Counted from the first letter of the stretch, positions 1-6,644 are shown. The stretch is 11,337 bases of DNA from Spirochaetia bacterium (GCA_026002265.1 BOBG01000067.1:1-11337), one strand, 5' to 3'. The notes: generated by a model from the sequence alone, not told the origin. A program made the numbers and translations.

Positions 1-13
1 GATGGGGCATATA

Positions 14-451
14 TTAAGAGATTATTATAACCTTCAAGGGCAGTACTGCTTTGACTCCCATCATTGTTTTATGATTTACGATATGCCTGAAGCTCCAAGA
101 AACAAAAGCATTACAACCGCTCACAATTGCTGCTGCTATATGACGGCAGTCATCAATATCTTTTTGTTTCAGAATATCAAGTTCTACTATGCGTGAAGCA
201 ATCTCGATTGTTTTTTCTGTTAGTAACACAAGCGTATAATTGATTTCATCAAGGTATTTAATAAGTTTATTCCGCTTATTTTCTTCACAATCGTTAATTT
301 CCTGTATCTCAACACTGGATATAACCACATCAAATTCACCCACCTTTATCTTATCCCACAATTTATGCGTTTCTGCCATTTTTTCGGGCGAATCCTGTTG
401 GTCAAGATAGCTGATAACAGAAGTGTCAAGGTATATTTTTAGCTTGGACAT
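14..451 (-). CDS. PIN-domain protein (VapC-like), C-terminus frameshifted
   Basis: A predicted PIN-fold metal-dependent RNase, the toxin class of VapBC-type systems. Acidic residues sit where the fold needs them: Asp9 in YLDTS, Glu48/Glu51, and Asp98/Asp100/Asp101 in the KDIDDCRHIAAAI helix. The family usually has SWNFKHIVN near the end; here it is SWSFRHIVN (residues 118-126), with Ser replacing Asn. A GGGGA Shine-Dalgarno-like stretch precedes the ATG at 451. After GVKAV (residues 132-136) the read frame gives LPLKVIIIS and stops. The neighbouring frame instead reads ALEGYNNLLIYAP and stays open to base 1, as expected for the family C-terminus. A one-base deletion near 41-48 would explain this, either a true mutation or a sequence error. 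No antitoxin ORF is visible upstream; the DNA there carries a methylase remnant. The PIN assignment is fairly sure; activity is not. Confidence 0.75.
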   Translation of the reverse strand: MSKLKIYLDTSVISYLDQQDSPEKMAETHKLWDKIKVGEFDVVISSVEIQEINDCEENKRNKLIKYLDEINYTLVLLTEKTIEIASRIVELDILKQKDIDDCRHIAAAIVSGCNAFVSWSFRHIVNHKTMMGVKAVLPLKVIIIS

Positions 452-479
452 CTTTTCCCCTTCACTTTTTTAAATATCT

Positions 480-509
480 ATTGTGAACATATCAATACAA
501 TTTTGTCAA
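480..509 (-). promoter_or_regulatory. Possible promoter of the PIN gene
   Basis: On the minus strand a perfect -35 (TTGACA, 504-509) is followed after 18 bases by CACAAT (480-485), a fair -10. The start would fall near 473, about 22 bases before the ATG. The -35 abuts the stop codon of the methylase remnant, so the PIN gene may have its own promoter. The -10 is weak. Confidence 0.4.
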
Positions 510-587
510 CTAGTCCCCTTCAACTACTGCAATTTCTTCCGGAGTTAAACGGTGTAATTCATATACAAGCCGGTGATCTTCCACTTT
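510..587 (-). pseudogene. Remnant of a restriction-modification methylase C-terminus
   Basis: On the minus strand one frame reads VEDHRLVYELHRLTPEEIAV then VEGD and a stop at 510-512. This matches the usual last residues of Eco57I/TaqI-type adenine-specific DNA methylases and fused restriction-modification enzymes, which typically end in (D)xLVYELYGLTEEEIxIVEG. Only about 26 codons are readable. An in-frame stop (588-590) lies directly upstream, beside an AAAA run, and I see no methylase catalytic motif in the rest of the 452-780 gap. It is therefore a decayed tail, lying 58 bases before the PIN gene and in the same direction. The call rests on a short but characteristic motif from family knowledge. 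Confidence 0.55.
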
Positions 588-734
588 TCAATTAATCCAA
601 TTAATGTATGTAAACCTATCTCAACCGGGGAATCGCCGGTATTCACCCAAAATGATTGCAGCGTATAAAAAAATCACACCGTTTGAAACGCTTACCTAAG
701 CTTGTTTTTCAAATGCAGGCAGTGTTTAAATATA

Positions 735-774
735 TGGACATAGAGGAGAATATGTGCTATATTAATATAAGGAG
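735..774 (+). promoter_or_regulatory. Promoter and RBS of the lipoprotein gene
   Basis: TGGACA (735-740, one mismatch to the consensus -35), a 17-base spacer, then TATATT (758-763) preceded by TGC, giving an extended -10. Transcription would begin near 770, right at the Shine-Dalgarno AAGGAG (769-774), so the leader is only about 11 bases. The rest of 591-734 shows no gene I can support. Confidence 0.55.
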
Positions 775-780
775 AATTGT

Positions 781-1341
781 ATGACCAAAATTATCGCGTC
801 ATTAGTGGTAATAATGCTATTATTCGGTGCTTGTGACATGGGCGATACGGATGGCCAAGCCGGAAACCTGAGGATTGCTATCGGAGGCGGACGTGCAACT
901 CTTTCTGACGATGTGACTTCTGCACTGCGTTATGACATTACATTGACCGGACCGAATGGTGAAGTTGAAAAACGGACGCTCGCTGGAGAAAATGCTCTTT
1001 CAGTAACGGTGATTCCCGGCGAGTGGGGTATTGCTGTTGAGGCATTTACTGACCAAGATATTCTCGCCGGTACCGGTTCAACGTCGGTTAAGGTCGAGGC
1101 CGGAAAAAAGAATTCGGCAGTAGTCCAAATGCATGTGAACGGCGGTTATTTTGGAATAACACTTGATGCAACGCTGACGGGAAAGGCGACTGCTAATTTT
1201 CCGGCTGCATTTCCGGGAACGACTGTGACGCTGAGTTTGAGTCCGGATGCTGGTGAGTTTGGTGAGCCGTCTGTGAATGCCGGAACAGTTTTAAGGAGTC
1301 CCGATGCTAGGGGTATGGACCTTTGTTATGCCGGCTGCTGA
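781..1341 (+). CDS. Lipoprotein, N-terminal part of a frameshift-split gene
   Basis: Residues 1-18 form a lipoprotein signal: Lys3, a hydrophobic core, and a lipobox LFGAC with Cys18 as the expected lipid anchor. Residues about 45-120 look like a beta-sandwich of the type found in treponemal surface lipoproteins (YDITLTGPNGEV, then VTVIPGEWGIAVEAF, then TSVKVEAGKKNSAVVQM). Residues 125-176 begin a bacterial repeat domain (ITLDATLTGKATA, then VTLSLSPDAG). That domain normally closes with a strand like WTFVMPAADVRVNVMFS, and this strand lies in the next frame, at 1318-1368. The last residues here (GMDLCYAGC) are frameshift readthrough. Removing one G from GGGG (1310-1313) restores a single reading frame through to 2434. 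Export and lipidation are likely; the function is unknown. Confidence 0.7.
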   Translation: MTKIIASLVVIMLLFGACDMGDTDGQAGNLRIAIGGGRATLSDDVTSALRYDITLTGPNGEVEKRTLAGENALSVTVIPGEWGIAVEAFTDQDILAGTGSTSVKVEAGKKNSAVVQMHVNGGYFGITLDATLTGKATANFPAAFPGTTVTLSLSPDAGEFGEPSVNAGTVLRSPDARGMDLCYAGC

Positions 1342-2434
1342 TGTAAGGGTAAATGTTATGTTCAGCGTGCTTGAAGCTTCGCGTAGTGTTGAGGGAAATA
1401 TCGTGTGCTATGCTTCGTTGGTTAGCGCTCTTAGTGCTGCGACCGGCACTTCCGGTTCTCCGGATACGATTAGGGTTTATAAAGATATTCCGTTGAGTTC
1501 AGTAGTGAGTATTCCGGCTGGGAAGCATATTGAGCTCACATCATCAATCGGTAACTCGATATGGACATTGAAGAGGGGAGCAACTACAACCGGTGATTTA
1601 TTTACAGTAGCATCCGGTGCCTCATTAACACTCTCGACACTGATTATTGATGGAGATAAGAACACAGTGGCCGATGCCGGGGGCAGTCTAGTCAAAAATT
1701 CAGGGATATTTACAATGAATGACGGTGCCACATTACAGAATAACAAGACTACAACCTCTGGTGATAGCGGTGGCGGTGTATACAATTCTGGTGCTTTTGA
1801 TATGGATGGCGGAGCTATCAGCGGAAATAGTGCTGATGGCGGTGGCGGTGTATACAATTCTGGTACTTTCACTATGAATGACGGAACTATCAGTGAAAAT
1901 GAAGCATCTATGTTTGGCGGCGGTGTATACAATGATGGAACTGGAACTTTCACTATGAATGACGGATCTATTACCGGAAATAGTGCTGATGACGGTGGCG
2001 GTGTGAGTAACGCCGGTAATTTTAGAATGTATAATGGATCTATCACTAAAAATGAAGCATCATCTATGTATGGCGGCGGCGTGTACAATTCTGGAACTGG
2101 TACTTTCACTATGAATGACGGAACTATCAGTGAAAATAAAGTTACTGGGACGACTAGTGGTCAGGGCGGCGGTGTGTACATTTCCGATGGTACTTTTGAT
2201 ATGAATCGCGGAACTATCAGTAAAAATGAAGTTACTGCGACTAATGGTCAGGGCGGCGGCGTACACATTGCCGCCGGTACTTTCACTATGAACGGTGGAA
2301 CTATTTACGGCACTAACGCTGTAGCCGATGCCAATATAGCTAACACCGGTGTCGCTATCTCTGTAAATTCTGGAACCGCCCAATATGGCAACTTTAGTAC
2401 TATTAGTACTTCCGACAATACTATAACACCATAA
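1304..2434 (+). CDS. Repeat-rich beta-helix domain of the split surface lipoprotein
   Basis: This is the C-terminal continuation of the lipoprotein gene, one frame over. After the closing strand TFVMPAADVRVNVMFS, residues about 30-130 resemble the entry of a pectate-lyase-like right-handed beta-helix (ending TLIIDGDKNTVADAGGSLV). Residues 150 to about 345 hold seven units of the pattern GGGVYNSGTFTMNDGTISxN, each 23-31 residues. The tail (SVNSGTAQYGNFSTISTS) seems to close the helix. Such Gly/Asn/Thr-rich repeats are common in surface proteins of spirochaetes and gut bacteria, and adhesion or a surface role is inferred. The segment has no signal peptide of its own. By coincidence or not, an AAGGAG (1293-1298) lies five bases before the ATG at 1304, so separate translation is possible, but the product would stay in the cytoplasm. 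GC content and style resemble the flanking genes. Confidence 0.7.
   Translation: MLGVWTFVMPAADVRVNVMFSVLEASRSVEGNIVCYASLVSALSAATGTSGSPDTIRVYKDIPLSSVVSIPAGKHIELTSSIGNSIWTLKRGATTTGDLFTVASGASLTLSTLIIDGDKNTVADAGGSLVKNSGIFTMNDGATLQNNKTTTSGDSGGGVYNSGAFDMDGGAISGNSADGGGGVYNSGTFTMNDGTISENEASMFGGGVYNDGTGTFTMNDGSITGNSADDGGGVSNAGNFRMYNGSITKNEASSMYGGGVYNSGTGTFTMNDGTISENKVTGTTSGQGGGVYISDGTFDMNRGTISKNEVTATNGQGGGVHIAAGTFTMNGGTIYGTNAVADANIANTGVAISVNSGTAQYGNFSTISTSDNTITP
1777..2270 (+). repeat. Tandem coding repeats (GGGVYNSGTFTMNDGTIS units)
   Basis: Imperfect tandem repeats of about 70-90 bases encode the beta-helix rungs. One 41-base stretch occurs identically at 1860-1900 and 2097-2137, a distance of 237 bases (79 codons). 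Recombination between these copies would remove or add whole rungs in frame. Confidence 0.85.
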
Positions 2435-2459
2435 TTGGGCATCTATAAAAGACTTTAAC

Positions 2460-2490
2460 CCGGATCCGGCAGCAGCTGGGTCCGGATTTT
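2460..2490 (+). terminator. Rho-independent terminator of the lipoprotein gene
   Basis: CCGGA (2460-2464) pairs with TCCGG (2481-2485), and inner pairs (CC with GG, CAG with CTG) extend the stem, followed by ATTTTATTT. It lies 26 bases after the lipoprotein stop and just short of the convergent toxin gene. Confidence 0.65.
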
Positions 2491-2758
2491 ATTTGCTTTG
2501 ATAGTGTGTTCTTAGTTCAGTCAATTCAACTGAATCATCATCCAATACACGATATACAATTCGATTAGTGTCATCTATCCGGCGACTCCAGTAACCGGAT
2601 TTATCCTCACGTAAGGGTTCCGGTTTTCCAAGGCCTTCATAAGGTGTTCTCAAAATTTCCTTGATAAGGCTATTTATTTTTTTCAATGTTTTCTTGTCTT
2701 GCGATTGCCAGTAAAGATAATCTAACCAACTATTGCCGGTAAATTTTGGATCATTCAT
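2489..2758 (-). CDS. yoeB: YoeB/Txe-family mRNA interferase toxin
   Basis: A ribosome-dependent endoribonuclease that cuts mRNA in the A site; toxin of a type II pair. The 89 residues align by eye with E. coli YoeB along the whole length: SWLDYLYWQ (10-18), KKINSLIKEI (26-35), PYEGLGKPEPL (39-49), SGYWSRRID (54-62), RIVYRV (66-71). Catalytic residues are all present: Glu47 (YoeB Glu46), Arg66 (Arg65) and His85 (His83). The C-terminus runs HYQSK instead of ending at HY, so the terminal tyrosine is followed by three extra residues. The start overlaps the antitoxin gene by 8 bases, which fits translational coupling. The family call is firm. Note that the partner is RelB/DinJ-like and not the usual YefM. 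Confidence 0.9.
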   Translation of the reverse strand: MNDPKFTGNSWLDYLYWQSQDKKTLKKINSLIKEILRTPYEGLGKPEPLREDKSGYWSRRIDDTNRIVYRVLDDDSVELTELRTHYQSK

Positions 2759-3023
2759 CTGCCATACGCTCTAATTCGTCCATTGATTTTACTATGTATT
2801 GCCCCTTTTTTCCCTGTTGAATTGATTCATCAAGCCAACGCATATTTGCAGAGTTGTAGAAAGGGTCTGTTTTTTCGGTTATTGAAAACGGTATACCACG
2901 TTCTCGAAGTGCTTGATGAATAAATATTGTTATTGCAGTAGATAAATTCATGCCTAGTTCGCCAAAAAGCACTTCGGCTTGATGTTTTGTCTTTTCATCA
3001 AGCCGTATATTGAGTTGAGCCAT
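2751..3023 (-). CDS. RelB/DinJ-family antitoxin
   Basis: Antitoxin and probable autorepressor of the pair. Residues 1-45 form the ribbon-helix-helix DNA-binding domain: strand AQLNIRLDEK, helix TKHQAEVLFGELG, then MNLSTAITIFIHQAL, the characteristic DinJ/RelB signature. Residues 46-90 are the toxin-binding part (GIPFSI, then NSANMRWLDESI). An AGGAGG (minus strand, 3031-3036) lies seven bases before the ATG, which fixes the start. It is transcribed first, as usual for antitoxins, from a promoter overlapped by a palindrome at 3038-3050. Length is usual for DinJ. The family is confident; pairing with a YoeB-type toxin is less common than with RelE/YafQ. Confidence 0.88.
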   Translation of the reverse strand: MAQLNIRLDEKTKHQAEVLFGELGMNLSTAITIFIHQALRERGIPFSITEKTDPFYNSANMRWLDESIQQGKKGQYIVKSMDELERMADE

Positions 3024-3037
3024 TTACTAGCCTCCTA

Positions 3038-3071
3038 TATACAGTGTATAGCAATTAGTGAAATTTGTCAA
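3038..3071 (-). promoter_or_regulatory. Promoter and palindromic operator of the toxin-antitoxin operon
   Basis: On the minus strand TTGACA (3066-3071) and TACACT (3043-3048) are 17 bases apart. The -10 lies inside a perfect 13-base palindrome, TATACA-C-TGTATA (3038-3050). A ribbon-helix-helix antitoxin would be expected to bind there and repress its own operon. The repressor link is inference. Confidence 0.65.
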
Positions 3072-3164
3072 GCATATTTGTGAGGATTTGAAAGGTCTGT
3101 AGAAAATTCGTTGCGGCACCAAATAGTACAAAGTTTGCATGGAAGCCTCAGTAAGGCATTTCGC

Positions 3165-3755
3165 TTAACTGAATGTATACAACAAGATATGATGAAGAAT
3201 CCGGCCCGCTTTTCCCCGGTGACTGATGCGGTTTTTTTCTTCGTCCGGTAATTCTGCAACGGTACAGCCTTTTTCCGGAATAAAGAGAATCGGATCGTAG
3301 CCGAAACCGGACAGACCCTGTTCTGCATGAAGCAATTCGCCTTCCAATGTTTCCTGAACACTGCAAAACCGGTTTTCGTCCGTCAAAAACACTAATGCAC
3401 ACACAAACCGGGCAGTCCGCACCGGATTTTCCCCAACTTCAGAGAGCAGAGTCCGGTTCCGCTCAGAATCAGAAAGCTTTTTACCAGAAGAAGATCCATA
3501 ACGTGCGGAAAAAATTCCGGGTTTTCCATTCAAAGCGTCCACACAGAGTCCGGAATCATCAGCGATCACCGGTTCATGGACACTATCAAAAAGCGCACGG
3601 GCTTTGATCAAGGCATTTTCCAAAAAAGTCGCACCGGTTTCTTCTGGGTCGAAAGTAATACCGGCATCGGCTGGAATTGTTATGGAAAAATCGGGCAGGA
3701 TTCCGGAAAATTCCTTTTTTTTATGCGGATTATTAGTTGCCAGCCACAGTCTCAT
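3165..3755 (-). CDS. rdgB: dITP/XTP pyrophosphatase (RdgB/HAM1 family)
   Basis: A cytosolic house-cleaning enzyme that hydrolyses non-canonical purine triphosphates (ITP, dITP, XTP) to monophosphates and keeps them out of DNA and RNA. All signature motifs are present in order: LATNNPHKKKEF (5-16), GATFLENALIKARA (41-54), the catalytic ADDSGLCVDALNGKPGIFSARY (65-86, general base expected at Asp66 or Asp67), SGFGYDPILF (149-158) and ISHRGKA (177-183). The 196-residue length is typical. It starts 11 bases after parC stops, so the two form an operon. Its Shine-Dalgarno is weak (GAGAAA), which suggests translation coupled to parC. No clear terminator follows it in 3024-3164. Confidence 0.95.
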   Translation of the reverse strand: MRLWLATNNPHKKKEFSGILPDFSITIPADAGITFDPEETGATFLENALIKARALFDSVHEPVIADDSGLCVDALNGKPGIFSARYGSSSGKKLSDSERNRTLLSEVGENPVRTARFVCALVFLTDENRFCSVQETLEGELLHAEQGLSGFGYDPILFIPEKGCTVAELPDEEKNRISHRGKAGRILHHILLYTFS

Positions 3756-3766
3756 AATTTTTTTCT

Positions 3767-5671
3767 CTATAATATCGTGATTCCGGAGCTTTCCCGGTTT
3801 GACAATTTTAAAGCTTTTGCTTTGAGACTTTTTACCGGAAAATCTTCAGCTTTAAAGGTCTCCTCGGTAATTTTTGACCGAGGCTTTGCGGTATATGAAA
3901 GTTTAAAGTCAAAATTCGGCCGGTTATCGAGATGCAGTACAGTCACAGCGTCCGGCAGCAGCGGATATTCCCGGTTCATGATCCAGCTTTCGATGGTGCA
4001 GCGTTTAATGTAGGGAAATCCGGATTCCTGATAAATAATTGTCCAAACTGTTTTTGCGAGAATCTCTTTGTCAGCAATACCGATCCACCATGCATTTTCT
4101 CCAATAAATGTTTTTTCCGGTATTTCGATAACCATATACGATCCATTATTCCGGAACAATAAAATCCGGTCGAATGACGACACTGTTGCAATTATTTCTC
4201 CGGCAACAGCAGTGCCCAAATAACCGGTTTCCCGATCATATTTAAGCTGAATATCCCGTTTTGCCACTTCTTTTATATCAATTTTTTCAAAAGTTCCGAC
4301 AATTGTTTTCCGGTTTCCATGATTATAGTCTGGATTTTTTTTAACCATTTCGATAATTGTGTCCAAAAATGCAATGGCATAACCGGTAATATCATGTAAA
4401 TAGGTATTAATTTCTTTTAACCGGATATTTAAATCCCGGACCGCTGCATTTGCTTTTGAAGAATCATACAAGGACAGACGCCGGATAGGAATTTTGAGGA
4501 GCCGCTCCACATCTTCTTTTGTCACCGGTAAAACCTTGGGAAAAGACTCGAAGCCGGCAATAACAGCTTGTTCAATTCCTTCGATAGTTTTACGATTTTC
4601 AATCTGTTCAAAAATCCTATTTTCAATAAAAATCTTTTCCAGAGTCCGGGACCGGATTTCATTTTGAACTTCCTGCTGCTCGATCTCTAATTCTTGAGTT
4701 AAAATCCGGATTAATTGCGCGGCATGGTGCCGAATAATATCTGTAATCGTGACAACGGCCGGAAGATTATCCTGTATCACCAATAAATTAACGGAAATTG
4801 ACTGTTCGCAATCGGTCCACGCAAAAAGCGAATCCACAGTATCCTGCGAATAAACCCCGCGCGCCAATTTTATTTCAATTTCAACTTGTTCTGCCGTAAA
4901 ATCGCTAATCGACTGAATTTTAATTCGACCGGCCTTGGCCGCGGATTCAATACTGTTAATTAGCGTTTCCGTAGTCGATCCAAACGGTAATTCCCGGATC
5001 ACAATTCGTTTCGAGTCCGATAGATCCAACTTCGCCCGGACCAAAATTTTTCCATTGCCGTCTTTATAATCAGAAATATCCACAAGACCACCGGTGGGAA
5101 AATCCGGAAAAAGGCTGAAGGATTCACCGCGCAGGCATTTCTTTTCAGCTTCAAGGGTTTCAATAATATTGTGGGGGAGAATTTTCGTGGACATACCGAC
5201 CGCGATTCCCTCCGCACCCATAACCAGCACTGCCGGAATTTTTGCCGGAAAAACCACAGGTTCCCGGTTCCGGCCGTCATAGGAATCAGCCATTTCCGTG
5301 AGTTTTGGGTTGTAAAAGGCAGCCTTTGCGAGAGCAGTTGCCCGGCATTCGATGTACCGAGCCGCGGACGCTTCATCGCCGGTAAACACATTGCCGAAAT
5401 TCCCCTGCCGGTCAATAAAAAATTCCTTGTTCGCCAGCACCACGAGCGCACCGCCGATGGACGCATCGCCATGCGGGTGATATTGCATACAATGCCCGAC
5501 AACATTTGCAACTTTGTGAAATTTTCCATCATCCATTTCAAAGAGTGAATGGAGAATCCGCCGCTGCACGGGTTTTAGCCCGTCATCAAGTGCCGGAATT
5601 GCCCGATCCCGGATCACATAGGATGCATATTCCAAAAAATTCCGCTCAAAAAGATTTTTTACCGTTGCCAT
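3767..5671 (-). CDS. parC: DNA topoisomerase IV subunit A
   Basis: The breakage-reunion subunit of a type IIA topoisomerase, which separates linked daughter chromosomes with ParE. The N-terminus (NFLEYASYVIRDRAIPALDD, then GLKPVQRRIL) begins the winged-helix domain. HPHGD lies at 65-69 and the catalytic Tyr106 in AARYIECR. The tower and coiled-coil follow to about residue 440, with many charged heptads (TQELEIEQQEV, then EIRSRTLEKIFIENRIFEQI). The C-terminal part is short, with one recognisable pinwheel-like strand set (TGYLGTAVAGEII, then FDRILLFRNNGSYMVIEI) and no GyrA box (QRRGGKG), so it is ParC and not GyrA. At 634 residues it is shorter than E. coli ParC (about 750). Ala70 and Gly74 occupy the Ser/acidic quinolone-contact positions. 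No parE lies beside it in this window. Confidence 0.92.
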   Translation of the reverse strand: MATVKNLFERNFLEYASYVIRDRAIPALDDGLKPVQRRILHSLFEMDDGKFHKVANVVGHCMQYHPHGDASIGGALVVLANKEFFIDRQGNFGNVFTGDEASAARYIECRATALAKAAFYNPKLTEMADSYDGRNREPVVFPAKIPAVLVMGAEGIAVGMSTKILPHNIIETLEAEKKCLRGESFSLFPDFPTGGLVDISDYKDGNGKILVRAKLDLSDSKRIVIRELPFGSTTETLINSIESAAKAGRIKIQSISDFTAEQVEIEIKLARGVYSQDTVDSLFAWTDCEQSISVNLLVIQDNLPAVVTITDIIRHHAAQLIRILTQELEIEQQEVQNEIRSRTLEKIFIENRIFEQIENRKTIEGIEQAVIAGFESFPKVLPVTKEDVERLLKIPIRRLSLYDSSKANAAVRDLNIRLKEINTYLHDITGYAIAFLDTIIEMVKKNPDYNHGNRKTIVGTFEKIDIKEVAKRDIQLKYDRETGYLGTAVAGEIIATVSSFDRILLFRNNGSYMVIEIPEKTFIGENAWWIGIADKEILAKTVWTIIYQESGFPYIKRCTIESWIMNREYPLLPDAVTVLHLDNRPNFDFKLSYTAKPRSKITEETFKAEDFPVKSLKAKALKLSNRESSGITIL

Positions 5672-5683
5672 ATTTCTATTGTT

Positions 5684-5712
5684 ACTATAACCGGCTACAA
5701 AAAAAGAGACAA
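5684..5712 (-). promoter_or_regulatory. Promoter of parC-rdgB
   Basis: On the minus strand TTGTCT (5707-5712), a 17-base spacer containing seven T in a row, then TATAGT (5684-5689). The start would fall near 5677, leaving only about five or six bases before the parC ATG and no Shine-Dalgarno, so the mRNA may be nearly leaderless. Confidence 0.6.
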
Positions 5713-5762
5713 GGGAACTTGTTCTTTTCTCCCTGATTTTTCAAAAATTCTCCGCCAATCAT

Positions 5763-5823
5763 GGGGTCAGACCTCAGATCTCATTTACAGTAAACGAGAT
5801 CGCGGGGGACAGACCTCGATCTG
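5763..5823 (+). repeat. Pair of REP-like GGGGWCAGACCTC repeats with a hairpin between
   Basis: GGGGTCAGACCTC at 5763-5775 and GGGGACAGACCTC at 5805-5817 lie in the same orientation, 42 bases apart. The second is extended by GATCT, shared with the copy at 10982. Between them GATCTCATTTAC (from 5777) and GTAAACGAGATC (to 5801) form a 12-base inverted repeat with one mismatch. Further copies surround the RAYT gene at 10289-10828, so this pair is probably a product of that transposase's activity. Confidence 0.75.
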
Positions 5824-5899
5824 TTTTTTTAACGCGCTCAACCTAATCAGTGCTTGTGCCACTCATGACCAATTTCCAGAAAAAGATTATGATCCGGAA

Positions 5900-6613
5900 A
5901 TGCAAGAATCTGATTCGCTCCTTCGTCTTCAGGTGTACCTTGCCCAGTGCGGGGTTGCGTCGCGGCGTGCATCCGAAACATTGATCACGAGTGGCCGGGT
6001 ATGTGTTGATGGGAATCCGGTGACAGTGCTGGGGACAAAGGTCACAGCCGGTTCGGTCGTCACAGTTGACGGGAAGCTGGTTTCTGTTCAAACACGGCTT
6101 CGATACATTTTGCTCAACAAGCCTCCCGGATTTCTTTGCAGCGCCTCGGATCCGGAGGGCCGTCCCCTTGCGTTGGATCTGCTGCCGGAGGTTCCGGAAC
6201 GGCTCTACAACGTGGGGAGGCTGGATTACCGGTCATCCGGTGCATTGATCTTCAGCAATGACGGTGCGTTTGCCGCAGTTCTGGGGCATCCCCGGTCGGA
6301 AATCGAAAAAGAATATATTGTACAAACGAGCGCGCCGGTGCCGGATTCTTTTGCCGAAGCTTTTAGCGAGGGAATCACGATTGATGGAATCCGTTACCGC
6401 GCCCGGAATTTGGAATTGATCGGCCGGAGGGAGATTCGGGTTGTGCTGATCGAGGGAAAAAACCGGGAAATCCGGCGTGTGCTCTCTTTCTTTCACCTGC
6501 ACCCTGTATGGCTCTGTAGGATTCGGATCGGTCCGGTCCGGCTCGGTACACTCGCTGAAGGTTCAAGCCGGCCGCTTGTTCCGGCTGAGGTCGCTGCTTT
6601 CCGGAAAGCTTGA
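5900..6613 (+). CDS. rluB: 23S rRNA pseudouridine synthase, RluB/RsuA family
   Basis: Converts a uridine in 23S rRNA (or possibly 16S rRNA, if RsuA-like) to pseudouridine. Residues 8 to about 60 are an S4 RNA-binding domain (LRLQVYLAQCGVASRRASE). The catalytic core starts at ILLNKPPGFLCS (70-81). Catalytic Asp109 lies in VGRLDYRSSGALIF (105-118), the RluB/RsuA signature GRLDxxTSG with Ser for Thr. EGKNREIRRV (185-194) is the conserved C-terminal motif. Length (237) is usual. ATG 5900 is the only ATG in frame, but it has no good Shine-Dalgarno. The frame stays open upstream through the repeat pair, so the start is uncertain and the repeats may have displaced the original upstream signals. RluB and not RsuA is my preference, with specificity unproven. 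Confidence 0.88.
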   Translation: MQESDSLLRLQVYLAQCGVASRRASETLITSGRVCVDGNPVTVLGTKVTAGSVVTVDGKLVSVQTRLRYILLNKPPGFLCSASDPEGRPLALDLLPEVPERLYNVGRLDYRSSGALIFSNDGAFAAVLGHPRSEIEKEYIVQTSAPVPDSFAEAFSEGITIDGIRYRARNLELIGRREIRVVLIEGKNREIRRVLSFFHLHPVWLCRIRIGPVRLGTLAEGSSRPLVPAEVAAFRKA

Positions 6614-6638
6614 CTCAAGCCCGCCTTCACTCTACCAT
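6610..6638 (+). promoter_or_regulatory. Promoter of the rpsF operon
   Basis: TTGACT (6610-6615) overlaps the rluB stop codon, and TACCAT (6633-6638) follows after exactly 17 bases. Transcription would start near 6645, precisely where the leader stem begins. Confidence 0.5.
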
Positions 6639-6644
6639 AAAACG

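Noticed and set aside
591..700. Minus-strand open stretch (TGDSPVEIGLHTLIGLIEK) upstream of the methylase remnant
   Set aside because: It could be part of the same decayed gene in another frame, but it is too short and lacks a motif, so it was not annotated.
1477..2109. Long minus-strand frame rich in Pro (VPVPELYTPPP repeats)
   Set aside because: It is the reverse complement of the Gly/Asn/Thr coding repeats. There is no signal, no Shine-Dalgarno, and no sensible fold.
3576..4013. 145-codon plus-strand frame across rdgB/parC
   Set aside because: Shadow of two well-supported genes on the other strand.
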